Origin: Paraburkholderia saeva
GTDB taxonomy: Bacteria; Pseudomonadota; Gammaproteobacteria; Burkholderiales; Burkholderiaceae
DNA: 64,000 bases
Assembly (NCBI RefSeq): GCF_907164555.1
Contig: NZ_CAJQZC010000003.1
Coordinates: 124,001-188,000, forward strand
Direction of reading: 5' to 3'
This document shows, in pieces, positions 10,740 to 18,994 of this stretch. A model generated the notes under the pieces. That model did no database searches. It was not told where the DNA came from and was given only the letters and a program-made list of their open reading frames with translations. Positions within the stretch are counted from its first letter, which is position 1. Each line of letters opens with the position of its first letter. The position numbers and the translations under genes are program-made.

Positions 10740-11639
10740 ATGGGAATTTTCTCGTTCGGTAAGAAAGACGACGCGCCCAGCCGGCGCGGCGCAAACTCCA
10801 GTTCAAGCAAGGCCACCCGTGGCGAGCGGGTGGAGCGGCGAACCCGCCGCACGGAGCGGTCCAGCGATGCGGATGCGATGCTGCTCGACCCTACACTTCC
10901 CGAGAAACAGCGCGCCCGGCGCCGCCTGGTCGGCGCGATCGCGCTGGTCGTAGCCGCGGTCGTCGTGCTGCCGATGGTGCTCGATTCGCACCCGAAGCCC
11001 GTCACCGACGACATCTCGATCGATATCCCCGCCCGCCCTGCGCCGAAGGCCAGCGCGAGCCCCGAAGACACGCAGGCAGGCGTCGCGCCGGACAATCCGC
11101 CGGCTGCTACCGCGCTCGCTGCTTCTGGTCTGGCCCCGGCCGGAATGAAGCCAGACACGGCAGCGAAGGTGTCGGAAGCACCGGCCGTACCGGCTGCGCC
11201 GGTTACGAAACAGGCAGCGACACCCGACACGAAAGCGACTGTGGCAGCGAAGCCAGCCAGGCCCGAGGCGCCGGTTGTCGCCGCGAACTCCTCTCCCCAG
11301 ACAAAACCAGCGACGAAACCCGCGCAGCCCGCAGAGGCCGTGCCGCAGACCGCCGCCGCGGCAGATGCCGATTCCGGCACGCCGGCCGCGCCGCCGGGCA
11401 ACCGTTTCGCCGTGCAGCTCGGTTCGTTTCCGGATGACGCGAGCGCACATAGCTGGGCAACGAAGTTGAAAGCGGCGGGTGTGCCCGCATATACCGAGCG
11501 TCGGAAGCAGTCCGACGGTTCGATGCGTACGTTGCTGCGCGCGGGTCCGTTCGCGGACCGGGCGGCGGCATCGGCAGCCATCGCGAAGGTGCGTGAAGCG
11601 GGCCTGACGTCGGGCGCGAACAACGGCGCTGCACAGTAA
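10740..11639 (+). CDS. dedD: SPOR-domain cell-division protein (DedD-like)
   Basis: A predicted single-pass inner-membrane protein whose C-terminal SPOR domain binds denuded septal peptidoglycan. Seen in order: a basic, Ser/Arg-rich cytosolic head, a transmembrane helix at about residues 59-80 (LVGAIALVVAAVVVLPMVL), a long Pro/Ala/Lys-rich periplasmic linker, and a terminal SPOR repeat beginning RFAVQLGSFPDDASAHSW. The synteny folC-dedD-cvpA-purF matches E. coli and supports the DedD name. Sequence similarity outside the SPOR domain is low, as is usual. Confidence 0.88.
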   Translation: MGIFSFGKKDDAPSRRGANSSSSKATRGERVERRTRRTERSSDADAMLLDPTLPEKQRARRRLVGAIALVVAAVVVLPMVLDSHPKPVTDDISIDIPARPAPKASASPEDTQAGVAPDNPPAATALAASGLAPAGMKPDTAAKVSEAPAVPAAPVTKQAATPDTKATVAAKPARPEAPVVAANSSPQTKPATKPAQPAEAVPQTAAAADADSGTPAAPPGNRFAVQLGSFPDDASAHSWATKLKAAGVPAYTERRKQSDGSMRTLLRAGPFADRAAASAAIAKVREAGLTSGANNGAAQ

Positions 11640-11646
11640 GCCGCCA

Positions 11647-12141
11647 ATGTTCACTGCCTTCGACTACGCTGTAATGGCGGTCATCGGCCTGTCGGCGCTG
11701 CGCGGTACGTGGCGCGGTTTTTTGTCCGAGATATTCGGGCTGATTGGCTGGATTGCCGCGTTTCTGGTTGCGTGCCGCTTCGTCGGCTATGTGGTGCCGT
11801 ATATCCCGGCTACGTGGCCGGGCGGCCCGCTGACCCAGTGGCTGATCGCCTTCGCGGTGATCGTGATCGGCGTGGTGCTGGTGGCGGGCGTCGCGAACGC
11901 GCTGCTCAGCAGGCTGGTGCAGGCGACTGGCCTTTCCGGCGTCGATCGCTCGCTGGGTTTGATGTTCGGCCTCGTACGCGGGGTCATTCTGGTGCTGATT
12001 CTGGTCGCGCTCGCGGGACTGACCGAACTGCCCCAGCAGGAATTCTGGCAACACGCCTTGCTGCGGCCCTACGCCGAGAAAGGTGTGCAGGAACTGAAAC
12101 CGCTGCTTCCCGAGACACTCGCTGCCTACGTCCGTGTGTGA
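11647..12141 (+). CDS. cvpA: CvpA family membrane protein
   Basis: A 164-residue integral membrane protein of the colicin V production (CvpA) family, linked in E. coli to colicin V export and bile or envelope stress. It starts MFTAFDYAVMAVIGLSALRG, typical of the family, and shows four hydrophobic helices with the motif GLVRGVILV before the last. It lies 7 nt after dedD and 113 nt before purF, in the conserved cvpA-purF pair. The molecular function of the family is not settled. Confidence 0.9.
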   Translation: MFTAFDYAVMAVIGLSALRGTWRGFLSEIFGLIGWIAAFLVACRFVGYVVPYIPATWPGGPLTQWLIAFAVIVIGVVLVAGVANALLSRLVQATGLSGVDRSLGLMFGLVRGVILVLILVALAGLTELPQQEFWQHALLRPYAEKGVQELKPLLPETLAAYVRV

Positions 12142-12254
12142 CGTTCTACAACGGGCAGTTGTCGCGGAAAGCCTGCAGCACCCCGGCGTAGTCCGGCTGC
12201 CCACATGGCACCGGTCGCTGCCGTTACGAATTTTGTACCTTTGAAGGACATGCC

Positions 12255-13802
12255 ATGTGCGGCATCGTAGGCGTAGTTTCTCAATCCCCGGTCAACCAGC
12301 TGATCTATGACAGCCTGCTGCTCCTGCAGCATCGCGGTCAGGACGCCGCCGGCATCGCGACGGCGAACGGCAGCAACTTCCACATGCACAAGGCCAACGG
12401 CATGGTCCGCGACGTGTTCCGCACGCGCAACATGCGCAGCCTGCCGGGTACCACCGGCATCGGCCAGGTGCGCTACCCGACGGCCGGTTCGGCGTCGAGC
12501 GAAGAGGAAGCCCAGCCGTTCTACGTGAACGCACCGTTCGGCATCATCCTTGCCCACAACGGCAATCTGACCAACTGGCAGCAGCTGAAAGACGAGATGT
12601 TCCGCGTCGATCGCCGCCACATCAACACGAACTCCGACACCGAAGTGATGCTGAACGTGCTCGCGCACGAACTGCAGCTGTCGAGCTCGGGTCTGCAACT
12701 CGACCCGGCCGCGCTCTTCAAGGCGGTGTCGGGCGTGCATCGTCGGGTGCGCGGGTCGTACGCGATTGTTTCGCTGATCGCCGGTTACGGTCTGCTCGCA
12801 TTCCGCGACCCGTTCGGCATCCGTCCGCTCTGTCTCGGCAAGCAGGAAACGCCGGATGGCGTCGAATGGATCCTGGCGTCGGAATCGGTCGCAATCGAAG
12901 GCATCGGTTTCGAATTCGTGCGCGACGTCGAGCCGGGCGAAGCGATTTTCATCGACCTCGAAGGCAACCTCCATGCGCAGCAATGCGCAACGGCGCCGAG
13001 CCTGAACCCGTGCATTTTCGAACTCGTGTACCTGGCGCGTCCGGACTCGGTGCTCGACGGCGTGCCGGTCTACAACGTGCGTCTGCGCATGGGCGACTAT
13101 CTCGCCGAGAAAATCAAGCGCGAGTTGCCCGGCGTCGCCATCGATGTCGTGATGCCGATTCCCGATTCGTCGCGTCCGGCAGCGATGCAGGTCGCGAAGA
13201 AGCTGGGCGTGGAATATCGCGAAGGGTTCTTCAAGAACCGTTACGTCGGCCGTACGTTCATCATGCCGGGCCAGGCCGTGCGCAAGAAGTCGGTGCGCCA
13301 GAAGTTGAACGCGATGGGTATCGAGTTCAAGGGCAAGAACGTGCTGATCGTCGACGACTCGATCGTGCGTGGCACCACGTCGCACGAAATCGTGCAGATG
13401 GCGCGTGACGCGGGCGCGAACAAGGTGATCTTCGCTTCGGCGGCGCCGCCGGTGAAGTTCCCGAACGTGTACGGCATCGACATGCCGACGCGCGGTGAAC
13501 TCGTCGCCCACGGCCGTACCGATGATGAAGTAGCGCGCATGATTGGCGCTGACCATCTCGTTTATCAGGACGTTGACGCGCTGAAGCAGGCGGTCCGCGA
13601 CATCAACCCGGCGTTGAAGGAGTTCGAAGCGTCGTGCTTCGACGGCAACTACATCACGGGTGATGTCACGACCGAGTACCTCGATCGCATCGAACGCGCC
13701 CGCCTTGCGCCTTCCGCGCAATCGGACCGCGACGCGGCGAGCGAAGCGATCGACGGCGGCACGGCACGTTCGCAATTGCACCTGCAACTGTCGGTCGAGT
13801 AA
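12255..13802 (+). CDS. purF: Amidophosphoribosyltransferase
   Basis: PurF transfers glutamine-derived ammonia to PRPP, the first committed step of purine synthesis. The 515-residue product begins MCGIVGVV, so Cys2 becomes the N-terminal nucleophile of the glutaminase domain. QHRGQDAAGIAT and the oxyanion-side segment AHNGNLTNW follow. The C-terminal phosphoribosyltransferase domain carries the PRPP loop VLIVDDSIVRGTTS. An AAGGAC ribosome site precedes ATG 12255. The opposite strand is also open for over 550 codons, which is a GC-bias shadow and not a gene. Confidence 0.98.
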   Translation: MCGIVGVVSQSPVNQLIYDSLLLLQHRGQDAAGIATANGSNFHMHKANGMVRDVFRTRNMRSLPGTTGIGQVRYPTAGSASSEEEAQPFYVNAPFGIILAHNGNLTNWQQLKDEMFRVDRRHINTNSDTEVMLNVLAHELQLSSSGLQLDPAALFKAVSGVHRRVRGSYAIVSLIAGYGLLAFRDPFGIRPLCLGKQETPDGVEWILASESVAIEGIGFEFVRDVEPGEAIFIDLEGNLHAQQCATAPSLNPCIFELVYLARPDSVLDGVPVYNVRLRMGDYLAEKIKRELPGVAIDVVMPIPDSSRPAAMQVAKKLGVEYREGFFKNRYVGRTFIMPGQAVRKKSVRQKLNAMGIEFKGKNVLIVDDSIVRGTTSHEIVQMARDAGANKVIFASAAPPVKFPNVYGIDMPTRGELVAHGRTDDEVARMIGADHLVYQDVDALKQAVRDINPALKEFEASCFDGNYITGDVTTEYLDRIERARLAPSAQSDRDAASEAIDGGTARSQLHLQLSVE

Positions 13803-13866
13803 GGCTGCATGCGTGGCGCGAATGCCGGATGCACGGTGCGCGCCGCGCGTGTTAGGATGACGGCTT

Positions 13867-13920
13867 GCGTCGATTTGAACTCAGCTTGCGGACGCGGGGC
13901 AACCCAAAACAGCTAAAGCG
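13867..13920 (+). ncRNA. SAM-II (SAM-alpha) type riboswitch aptamer
   Basis: The leader of metZ contains the hallmarks of the H-type pseudoknot SAM-II aptamer. P1 is GCGTC (13867-13871) paired with GACGC (13891-13895). The loop has GATTTGAAC and GCTTGC. The 3' strand is AGCTAAAG (13911-13918), whose AGCT can pair with AGCT at 13883-13886 to form the pseudoknot. A small GGG-GCAA-CCC mini-hairpin (13896-13905) with a GNRA loop is inserted before the 3' strand. SAM-II is known to control methionine-synthesis genes in proteobacteria, which fits its place before metZ. It should switch metZ off when SAM is abundant. Confidence 0.8.
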
Positions 13921-13974
13921 AACGGTGGTGAAACAGCAATACGCCATCGACGCTCCAGCTTTCCCCCGCACATG

Positions 13975-14009
13975 AAGCCCGCTTATGCCGACGCAAAGCG
14001 GGCTTTTTT
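13975..14009 (+). terminator. Intrinsic terminator between riboswitch and metZ
   Basis: A perfect 10-bp stem AAGCCCGCTT (13975-13984) / AAGCGGGCTT (13996-14005) with an 11-nt loop runs into six T residues. It lies about 55 nt after the aptamer and 80 nt before the metZ start. It may be the expression platform of the riboswitch (transcription attenuation), or it may simply end the purF transcript. Confidence 0.8.
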
Positions 14010-14087
14010 GTCGCTGTCGTTTGTGAACGCGTGATCGTATCGCGTGGGCACGGATGTTCAGCTCAGGAAAACGGAACCAGAAAGAAC

Positions 14088-15287
14088 ATGGACGACTCCC
14101 TTAACTTCGACACTCTCGCGGTACGCTCAGGCTCGCTGCGTAGCGAATTCAACGAACATTCGGAAGCGATCTTCCTCACGTCGAGCTTCTGCTTTTCGAG
14201 CGCCGCCGAAGCCGCCGACCGCTTCAAGCATTCCGAAGACTATTACACGTACTCGCGCTTCACGAATCCGACCGTGACGATGTTTCAGGACCGTCTGGCC
14301 GCGCTCGAAGGCGGCGAGGCGTGCATGGCCACGGCATCGGGCATGGCCGCGATCATGTCGGTCGTGATGTCGGCGTTACAGGCGGGCGATCACCTCGTCA
14401 GTTCGCAGAGCCTCTTCGGCTCGACGCTCGGCATGTTCTCGCAGATCTTCAGCAAGTTCGGCATCACGACGACCTTCGTCGACCCGACCGATCTCGACGC
14501 CTGGAAAAATGCGGTACGTCCCGAGACGAAGATGTTCTTCCTCGAAACGCCGTCCAATCCGCTGACCGAGATTGCCGATATCGAAGCAATCGGCAAGATC
14601 GCTAAATCGGTGAACGCGCTGTTCGTGGTCGACAACTGTTTTTGCAGCCCGGCGCTGCAGCAGCCGCTGAAACTCGGCGCGGACGTCGTCATGCATTCGG
14701 CGACCAAGTTTCTCGACGGCCAGGGACGTGTGCTGGGCGGCGCGCTCGTCGGCTCGAAGCAGTTCATCATGGAAAAGGTGTTTCCGTTCGTGCGCAGCGC
14801 GGGCCCGACGCTGTCGGCGTTCAACGCGTGGGTGCTGCTGAAGGGCATGGAAACGCTGTCGCTGCGGGTAGAAAAGCAGTCGGCGAATGCGCTGGAAATC
14901 GCCCGCTGGCTCGAGACACATCCGGCGGTGAACCGCGTGTTCTATCCGGGCCTCGAATCGCATCCGCAATATGCGATCGCGAAGCGTCAGCAGAAGGCAG
15001 GCGGCGCGATTGTGTCGTTCGAGCTGAAGGGCGATACGCCTGAAGCGATGCAGGCGAACGCCTGGCGCGTGATCGACAGCACGAAAATCTGCTCGATCAC
15101 CGGCAATCTCGGCGATACGCGTACGACGATCACGCATCCGGCGACGACCACGCACGGCCGCGTGACACCAGAAGCGCGGGCGGCAGCAGGCATCACGGAA
15201 GGGCTGATCCGGCTCGCCGTTGGCCTCGAAAACCCGAACGACATTCGCGGCGATCTGGCGCGCGGACTGGCAATTCAAGCTGCGTGA
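14088..15287 (+). CDS. metZ: O-succinylhomoserine sulfhydrylase
   Basis: MetZ makes homocysteine directly from O-succinylhomoserine and sulfide with pyridoxal phosphate. The 399-residue product belongs to the Cys/Met metabolism PLP family. It has YSRFTNPTVTMFQDRLAALE, the ATASGMAAI phosphate contact and the PLP lysine K207 in MHSATKFLDGQGR. Near the C-terminus it has ITHPATTTHGR and the LIRLAVGLE segment. ATG 14088 with an AGAAAG ribosome site gives the normal start; an upstream in-frame GTG (14031) adds nothing conserved. A SAM-II riboswitch and terminator precede it, so SAM repression is expected. Confidence 0.96.
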   Translation: MDDSLNFDTLAVRSGSLRSEFNEHSEAIFLTSSFCFSSAAEAADRFKHSEDYYTYSRFTNPTVTMFQDRLAALEGGEACMATASGMAAIMSVVMSALQAGDHLVSSQSLFGSTLGMFSQIFSKFGITTTFVDPTDLDAWKNAVRPETKMFFLETPSNPLTEIADIEAIGKIAKSVNALFVVDNCFCSPALQQPLKLGADVVMHSATKFLDGQGRVLGGALVGSKQFIMEKVFPFVRSAGPTLSAFNAWVLLKGMETLSLRVEKQSANALEIARWLETHPAVNRVFYPGLESHPQYAIAKRQQKAGGAIVSFELKGDTPEAMQANAWRVIDSTKICSITGNLGDTRTTITHPATTTHGRVTPEARAAAGITEGLIRLAVGLENPNDIRGDLARGLAIQAA

Positions 15288-15294
15288 GGGGAAG

Positions 15295-15333
15295 CGTCAG
15301 CGCGCTGGTTTCGGCCGCGCGCTGACGTTTTTT
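15295..15333 (+). terminator. Rho-independent terminator after metZ
   Basis: A 10-bp perfect stem CGTCAGCGCG (15295-15304) / CGCGCTGACG (15318-15327) is followed by six T residues. It ends the metZ transcript before the convergent AraC gene. Confidence 0.88.
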
Positions 15334-15401
15334 CGCTTTTTCGTTTCTTCGCCTGGAGCAAGCGGTTGCGTGCCCGTTGTGCGCATTGTGTCTGCGTGCG
15401 T

Positions 15402-16193
15402 TTAGTGCTGCAGCGCGCGCCACTGCCCGGGCGCAAGCCCGAAGCGCCGCGTGAACGCGTGCGTGAATGCGCTCTGGTCGCCAAAACCAATGTCGAGCGC
15501 GATGTGCGATAGCGTGTGCCGCGGATCCGCCAGCAGTGTGAGCGACGTATCGAGCCGCAAACGTTGCAGATAGCGATGGGGCGTTTCGCCGAACGCCTCG
15601 ATAAAAAGCTGATGAAAGCGCCGCATTCCGAAGCCGCAATGCGCGGCGAGATCGGCGATGCGCAGCGGCTCCGACAGATGCGCGCGCAACCAGCGGTCAA
15701 TGCGTGCGAAATCAAGCCCCAGGGCAGGCAGCGCACCAGCGCCTGATTTCGTGGCACCCGAATCCGACAGAATCGCCGCACAGAGCCGCGCAGCGGTGTT
15801 CCAGTTGAACTGGCGAGCCCACGCTTCGTCGTCGGCATACGCAGCGCCTGGGGCGCTGGCGGCGACGGTGCGCACGAGTTCAGTCAGCGAGCCATCGATT
15901 TCGACAGCGCGTGCGCGGTCAAACAGCCGTTGCGGCACGGCTAGCGACGAAGCCGGTAGATCGAGTACAAGTTGCCGGTTCTCGCCGATGCCCGCGTAAT
16001 CATGACGTGCGCCAGCAGGAATCAGCCAGGCCGAACGGCTGTCGATCTCCCGACCGACGCCGTCCACAGCCATGACCATCGCGCCATCGAGCCCGAGTAC
16101 GACCTGATGAAAGTCGTGCACATCGGTCGCTTCGGTCGCGCCATAGCGACGCAACGAAACGGTGGGTCTGACGATGGCAGCGTGGTGATCCAT
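15402..16193 (-). CDS. AraC family transcriptional regulator
   Basis: A 263-residue regulator. The N-terminal half looks like a cupin-type effector pocket (DFHQVVLGLDGAMVM, then AWLIPAGARHDYAG). The C-terminal about 100 residues form the double helix-turn-helix of the AraC/XylS family (IADLAAHCGFGMRRFHQLFIE, then LSHIALDIGFGDQSAFTHAFTRRFG). It starts 14 nt downstream of the FKBP gene on the same strand, so the two are probably co-transcribed. The target genes and ligand cannot be read from the sequence. Confidence 0.92.
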   Translation of the reverse strand: MDHHAAIVRPTVSLRRYGATEATDVHDFHQVVLGLDGAMVMAVDGVGREIDSRSAWLIPAGARHDYAGIGENRQLVLDLPASSLAVPQRLFDRARAVEIDGSLTELVRTVAASAPGAAYADDEAWARQFNWNTAARLCAAILSDSGATKSGAGALPALGLDFARIDRWLRAHLSEPLRIADLAAHCGFGMRRFHQLFIEAFGETPHRYLQRLRLDTSLTLLADPRHTLSHIALDIGFGDQSAFTHAFTRRFGLAPGQWRALQH

Positions 16194-16207
16194 CGTTCAG
16201 AACGCGG

Positions 16208-16549
16208 TCAGACGTCCAGCAGTTCGACTTCGAACACGAGCGTTGCATTCGGCGGAATCACGCCGCCCGCACCGCGCACGCCGTAGCCGAGTTGCGGCGG
16301 AATGGTCAGGCGACGCACGCCACCCACCTTCATGCCCTGCACGCCTTCGTCCCAGCCCTTGATGACCATGCCGCCGCCCAGCACGAAGGCGAACGGATCG
16401 TTACGGTCCTTGCTCGAATCGAATTTCTGGCCGTCCGTGAGCCAGCCGGTGTAGTGGACGCTGACGGTCTTGCCGGCCTGCGCTTCAGCGCCGGTGCCTT
16501 CGGTCAGGTCTTCGTATTTCAGGCCGGATTCGGTCGTGACAATCGACAT
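16208..16549 (-). CDS. FKBP-type peptidyl-prolyl cis-trans isomerase
   Basis: A 113-residue single-domain FKBP that catalyses prolyl isomerisation in the cytosol; there is no signal peptide. Visible family features are [18 protein letters not shown], the hydrophobic pocket [20 protein letters not shown] and the C-terminal [27 protein letters not shown] pattern. A GAGGAG ribosome site lies just before the ATG at 16549. It precedes the AraC gene on the same strand. Confidence 0.96.
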   Translation of the reverse strand: MSIVTTESGLKYEDLTEGTGAEAQAGKTVSVHYTGWLTDGQKFDSSKDRNDPFAFVLGGGMVIKGWDEGVQGMKVGGVRRLTIPPQLGYGVRGAGGVIPPNATLVFEVELLDV

Positions 16550-16729
16550 GGGGAACTCCTCGAGACAGATCGTTCAAAACCGACATTGTAGGCGCGTTGC
16601 CCCTGCGCCCGCCAGCCAGCCATCCGGACTATGCCATCTGGCCGGGGCGTTTCGTGGCGGCGGTGGCGTAGGCCGTGCCTATAATGTGGCATTGTTTCCG
16701 CGCACGCCCCGCACACCAGGATTTCGATC

Positions 16730-17509
16730 GTGACAACGTTTTCCAGCAACACCCAGCAGTCCGCCACGGTGCCCCCGGCGTGGCCGGACAACGAACGTAC
16801 TGCGCGTCTGTGTGCCGAGACCGCGCTTTTCATGCGTGATCACGTGCTGTCCCTCGTGTCGCACGATCTGCGCAGTCCGCTGAATGCGATCCACAGTTGG
16901 GCGTATGTGCTCGAGCGCAAGCTCGATGCGGGAGATGCCACCACGCAGCGCGCCATCACCGGCATTCGTAGCGGCGTCGACCAGCAGGTCAAGCTGCTGG
17001 AGTCGCTTGTCGACACCACGCGCGCCGAAACGAAATCGCTAGCGCTTGCCCGCGCGCCGTTCGCACTGGCCGCGATGATCGATGCAACGGCCGATGCGGT
17101 TCGCACGCCGTTTGCGCAGGCGCGCGCGGTGACCGTCACGTCCGGGTCGACACTCGCGGGCGAGCGGCTCAACGGCGATGCGGAACGTCTCGCGCAGGCC
17201 CTGTGGCTGATGCTGACGTTCGCTATCGAAACCAGTGTGCGCGAAACCAGCGTCGCGCTCGAAAACACACTCGACGGGACCACGTGGCAGGCAACCGTCA
17301 CGTTCACGCCGGCGCCGGCCGCGCTGGGCGACGCCGCGTTGCCGCATCTGCTCGAAGCGTTCGCACGCCGCCAGGCGCAGGAACCACGCGAAGTGGGGCG
17401 CATTGCGTGGGTCCTCGCGTTGTGCAGGCGCGTCGCCGAGGCTCATGGCGGCAAGTTCGAGCAAAACGAAGAGACGCTCGTGCTGCGGGTTCCGCTCGGC
17501 GCCGCATGA
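16730..17509 (+). CDS. Histidine-kinase-like protein with degenerate ATPase domain
   Basis: A 259-residue soluble protein with a HisKA dimerisation/phosphoacceptor segment (SLVSHDLRSPLNAIHSWAYV, His45). I find no N-box (N-x-x-x-N), no G1 DxGxG and no G2 motif in the region where HATPase_c should lie. Instead it reads AQALWLMLTFAIET and, near the end, GRIAWVLALCRRVAEAHGGKF. The order of elements resembles a kinase whose ATP lid has eroded. It may be a phosphoacceptor or scaffold, or a very divergent kinase. No sensor domain, membrane helix or response regulator is adjacent. The start is a GTG with AGGA upstream; a perfect TATAAT at 16680-16685 lies 45 nt before it. Confidence 0.75.
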   Translation: MTTFSSNTQQSATVPPAWPDNERTARLCAETALFMRDHVLSLVSHDLRSPLNAIHSWAYVLERKLDAGDATTQRAITGIRSGVDQQVKLLESLVDTTRAETKSLALARAPFALAAMIDATADAVRTPFAQARAVTVTSGSTLAGERLNGDAERLAQALWLMLTFAIETSVRETSVALENTLDGTTWQATVTFTPAPAALGDAALPHLLEAFARRQAQEPREVGRIAWVLALCRRVAEAHGGKFEQNEETLVLRVPLGAA

Positions 17510-17597
17510 CCGGATTCGCGCGCTTTCATCGAGGGGTTGGCTTTCAACTATCTTTCAACCTCTATACTGGCGACTTTTGTTTCTGGAGCCTTCTGCC

Positions 17598-18941
17598 TTG
17601 ATTCAGGTCGTCGCCATTCTGGGTGCGCTGTTGCTGGTGGCACTCAACGGGTTTTTTGTCGCTGCCGAATTCGGGCTGGTGAAGTTACGGCAAACACGCG
17701 TGCAGGCGCTCGCGCAAAAGCACGGCCTGCGCGGCAAGCTGCTCGCCAGGGTGCATGGTCGCCTCGATGCGTACCTCTCCGCGTGCCAGCTCGGCATCAC
17801 GCTTGCGTCACTCGGTCTTGGCTGGATTGGCGAGCCGGCGTTTGCTGAACTGCTGCATCCGCTCTTTGGGCTTCTGGGCATCGAATCGGAGAAGCTGGTT
17901 CACGGCATCTCGTTCTTTTTCGCGTTCTCGTGCATCTCGTTTCTGCATATTGTGGTCGGCGAACTGGCGCCCAAGTCGCTCGCCATCCGCCAGGCCGAGA
18001 AGATCGCACTGTGGGTCGCGTTGCCGCTGTACGGTTTTTACTGGGCGATGTATCCGGCGATCTGGGTGCTGAATACCAGCGCGAACACGGTGCTGCGCAT
18101 CGCCGGTCTGACGGCCGATCACGGTGGCGATTCGCACTATTCGAACGAGGAACTCAAGCTAATCCTGCGCGGCCGCCGCGAGGGCGCGGCCGGCAGCATC
18201 GCGGCCGCTTCAGCCGCGTATAGCCAGGACGAATGGAACACGTTTGCCCATTCGCTCGATTTTTCGCGGCTGACGGTTTCCGACCTGATGCGTCCGGCAC
18301 ACGAGATGATTGGCCTGCGTCGCGATCTGCCGTTGCGCGACAACATGCAGGTCGTCGCGCGTCACCGGTTCAGCCGGTATCCGCTGTTCGAAGACGCTGC
18401 CGGCGAGCGCGTCGCCGGCATGATTCACCTGAAAGACCTGCTGCTGGCGCGTCAGGCGGGCAGTGTGCTCGAAGACCTGGAGCCCTACACGCGCCCTGTG
18501 CAGTATGTGCAGCCGAACATGCCGGCGCTGGAACTGTTCCGCCGTTTCCGCAAGGGCGCACCGCATCTGGCGCTCGTCGGACACAAGGGCGAAAAGCCCA
18601 TCGGCTTTCTCACGCTCGACAATCTGCTCGGCGCGCTGGTCGGCCAGATTCACGACGAATTCCGGCAGGGCGACGCCGACTGGACGCGTATGGACGACGG
18701 CACGCTGATGGGCAAGGGCAGTCTGCCCGTGGTGTCGCTCGAACGCGCGCTCGGTATCGATATCGACGAGGGGCGGGCCGAGTCGGTCGGCGGCCTCGTC
18801 ATTCAGGCGCTCAACGATCTGCCGGCGGAAGGGCAGCGCGTGTCGTTCGACCGTTTCGATGTCGTCGTGAAAAAGATGCGCGGGCCGCGCATCGTGCTCG
18901 TACGTGTCTACCCGAAAGAATTCGACGACGAAGGCGGCTGA
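17598..18941 (+). CDS. CNNM/CorC-family transporter-associated protein (hemolysin family)
   Basis: A membrane protein of the CNNM/CorC type, implicated in Mg2+/Co2+ homeostasis in other organisms. Order: a DUF21/CNNM transmembrane region (first helix VVAILGALLLVALNGFFVAAEFGLVKL, later FLHIVVGELAPKSLAIRQ), a CBS pair (about residues 215-330, with LMRPAHEMIGL and RHRFSRYPLFE), and a C-terminal CorC_HlyC domain (VGGLVIQALNDLPAEGQRV). The start is TTG 17598 with GGAG 9 nt upstream. Upstream in-frame codons overlap the preceding gene and have no similarity, so I reject longer versions. It has about 447 residues, as expected for the family. Confidence 0.9.
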   Translation: MIQVVAILGALLLVALNGFFVAAEFGLVKLRQTRVQALAQKHGLRGKLLARVHGRLDAYLSACQLGITLASLGLGWIGEPAFAELLHPLFGLLGIESEKLVHGISFFFAFSCISFLHIVVGELAPKSLAIRQAEKIALWVALPLYGFYWAMYPAIWVLNTSANTVLRIAGLTADHGGDSHYSNEELKLILRGRREGAAGSIAAASAAYSQDEWNTFAHSLDFSRLTVSDLMRPAHEMIGLRRDLPLRDNMQVVARHRFSRYPLFEDAAGERVAGMIHLKDLLLARQAGSVLEDLEPYTRPVQYVQPNMPALELFRRFRKGAPHLALVGHKGEKPIGFLTLDNLLGALVGQIHDEFRQGDADWTRMDDGTLMGKGSLPVVSLERALGIDIDEGRAESVGGLVIQALNDLPAEGQRVSFDRFDVVVKKMRGPRIVLVRVYPKEFDDEGG

Positions 18942-18973
18942 CGCTCCAGCCGACTCGCGGTGTGACATTCAAC

Positions 18974-18991
18974 CGGCGTCGCCGAACGCCG
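18974..18991. terminator. Hairpin between convergent genes
   Basis: A 6-bp inverted repeat CGGCGT/ACGCCG lies between the stops of the plus-strand CNNM gene and the minus-strand glucokinase-like gene. It has no T-tract on either side. A weak bidirectional terminator is possible. Confidence 0.3.
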
Positions 18992-18994
18992 CCG

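Noticed and set aside
12126..13787. 553-codon minus-strand frame opposite purF
   Set aside because: Antisense shadow of purF with a composition rich in Arg, His and Val; no recognisable domain.
17235..17597. N-terminal extension of the CNNM/CorC gene back to 17235
   Set aside because: The added residues are an out-of-frame reading of the preceding gene; the family start and a ribosome site fit TTG 17598.
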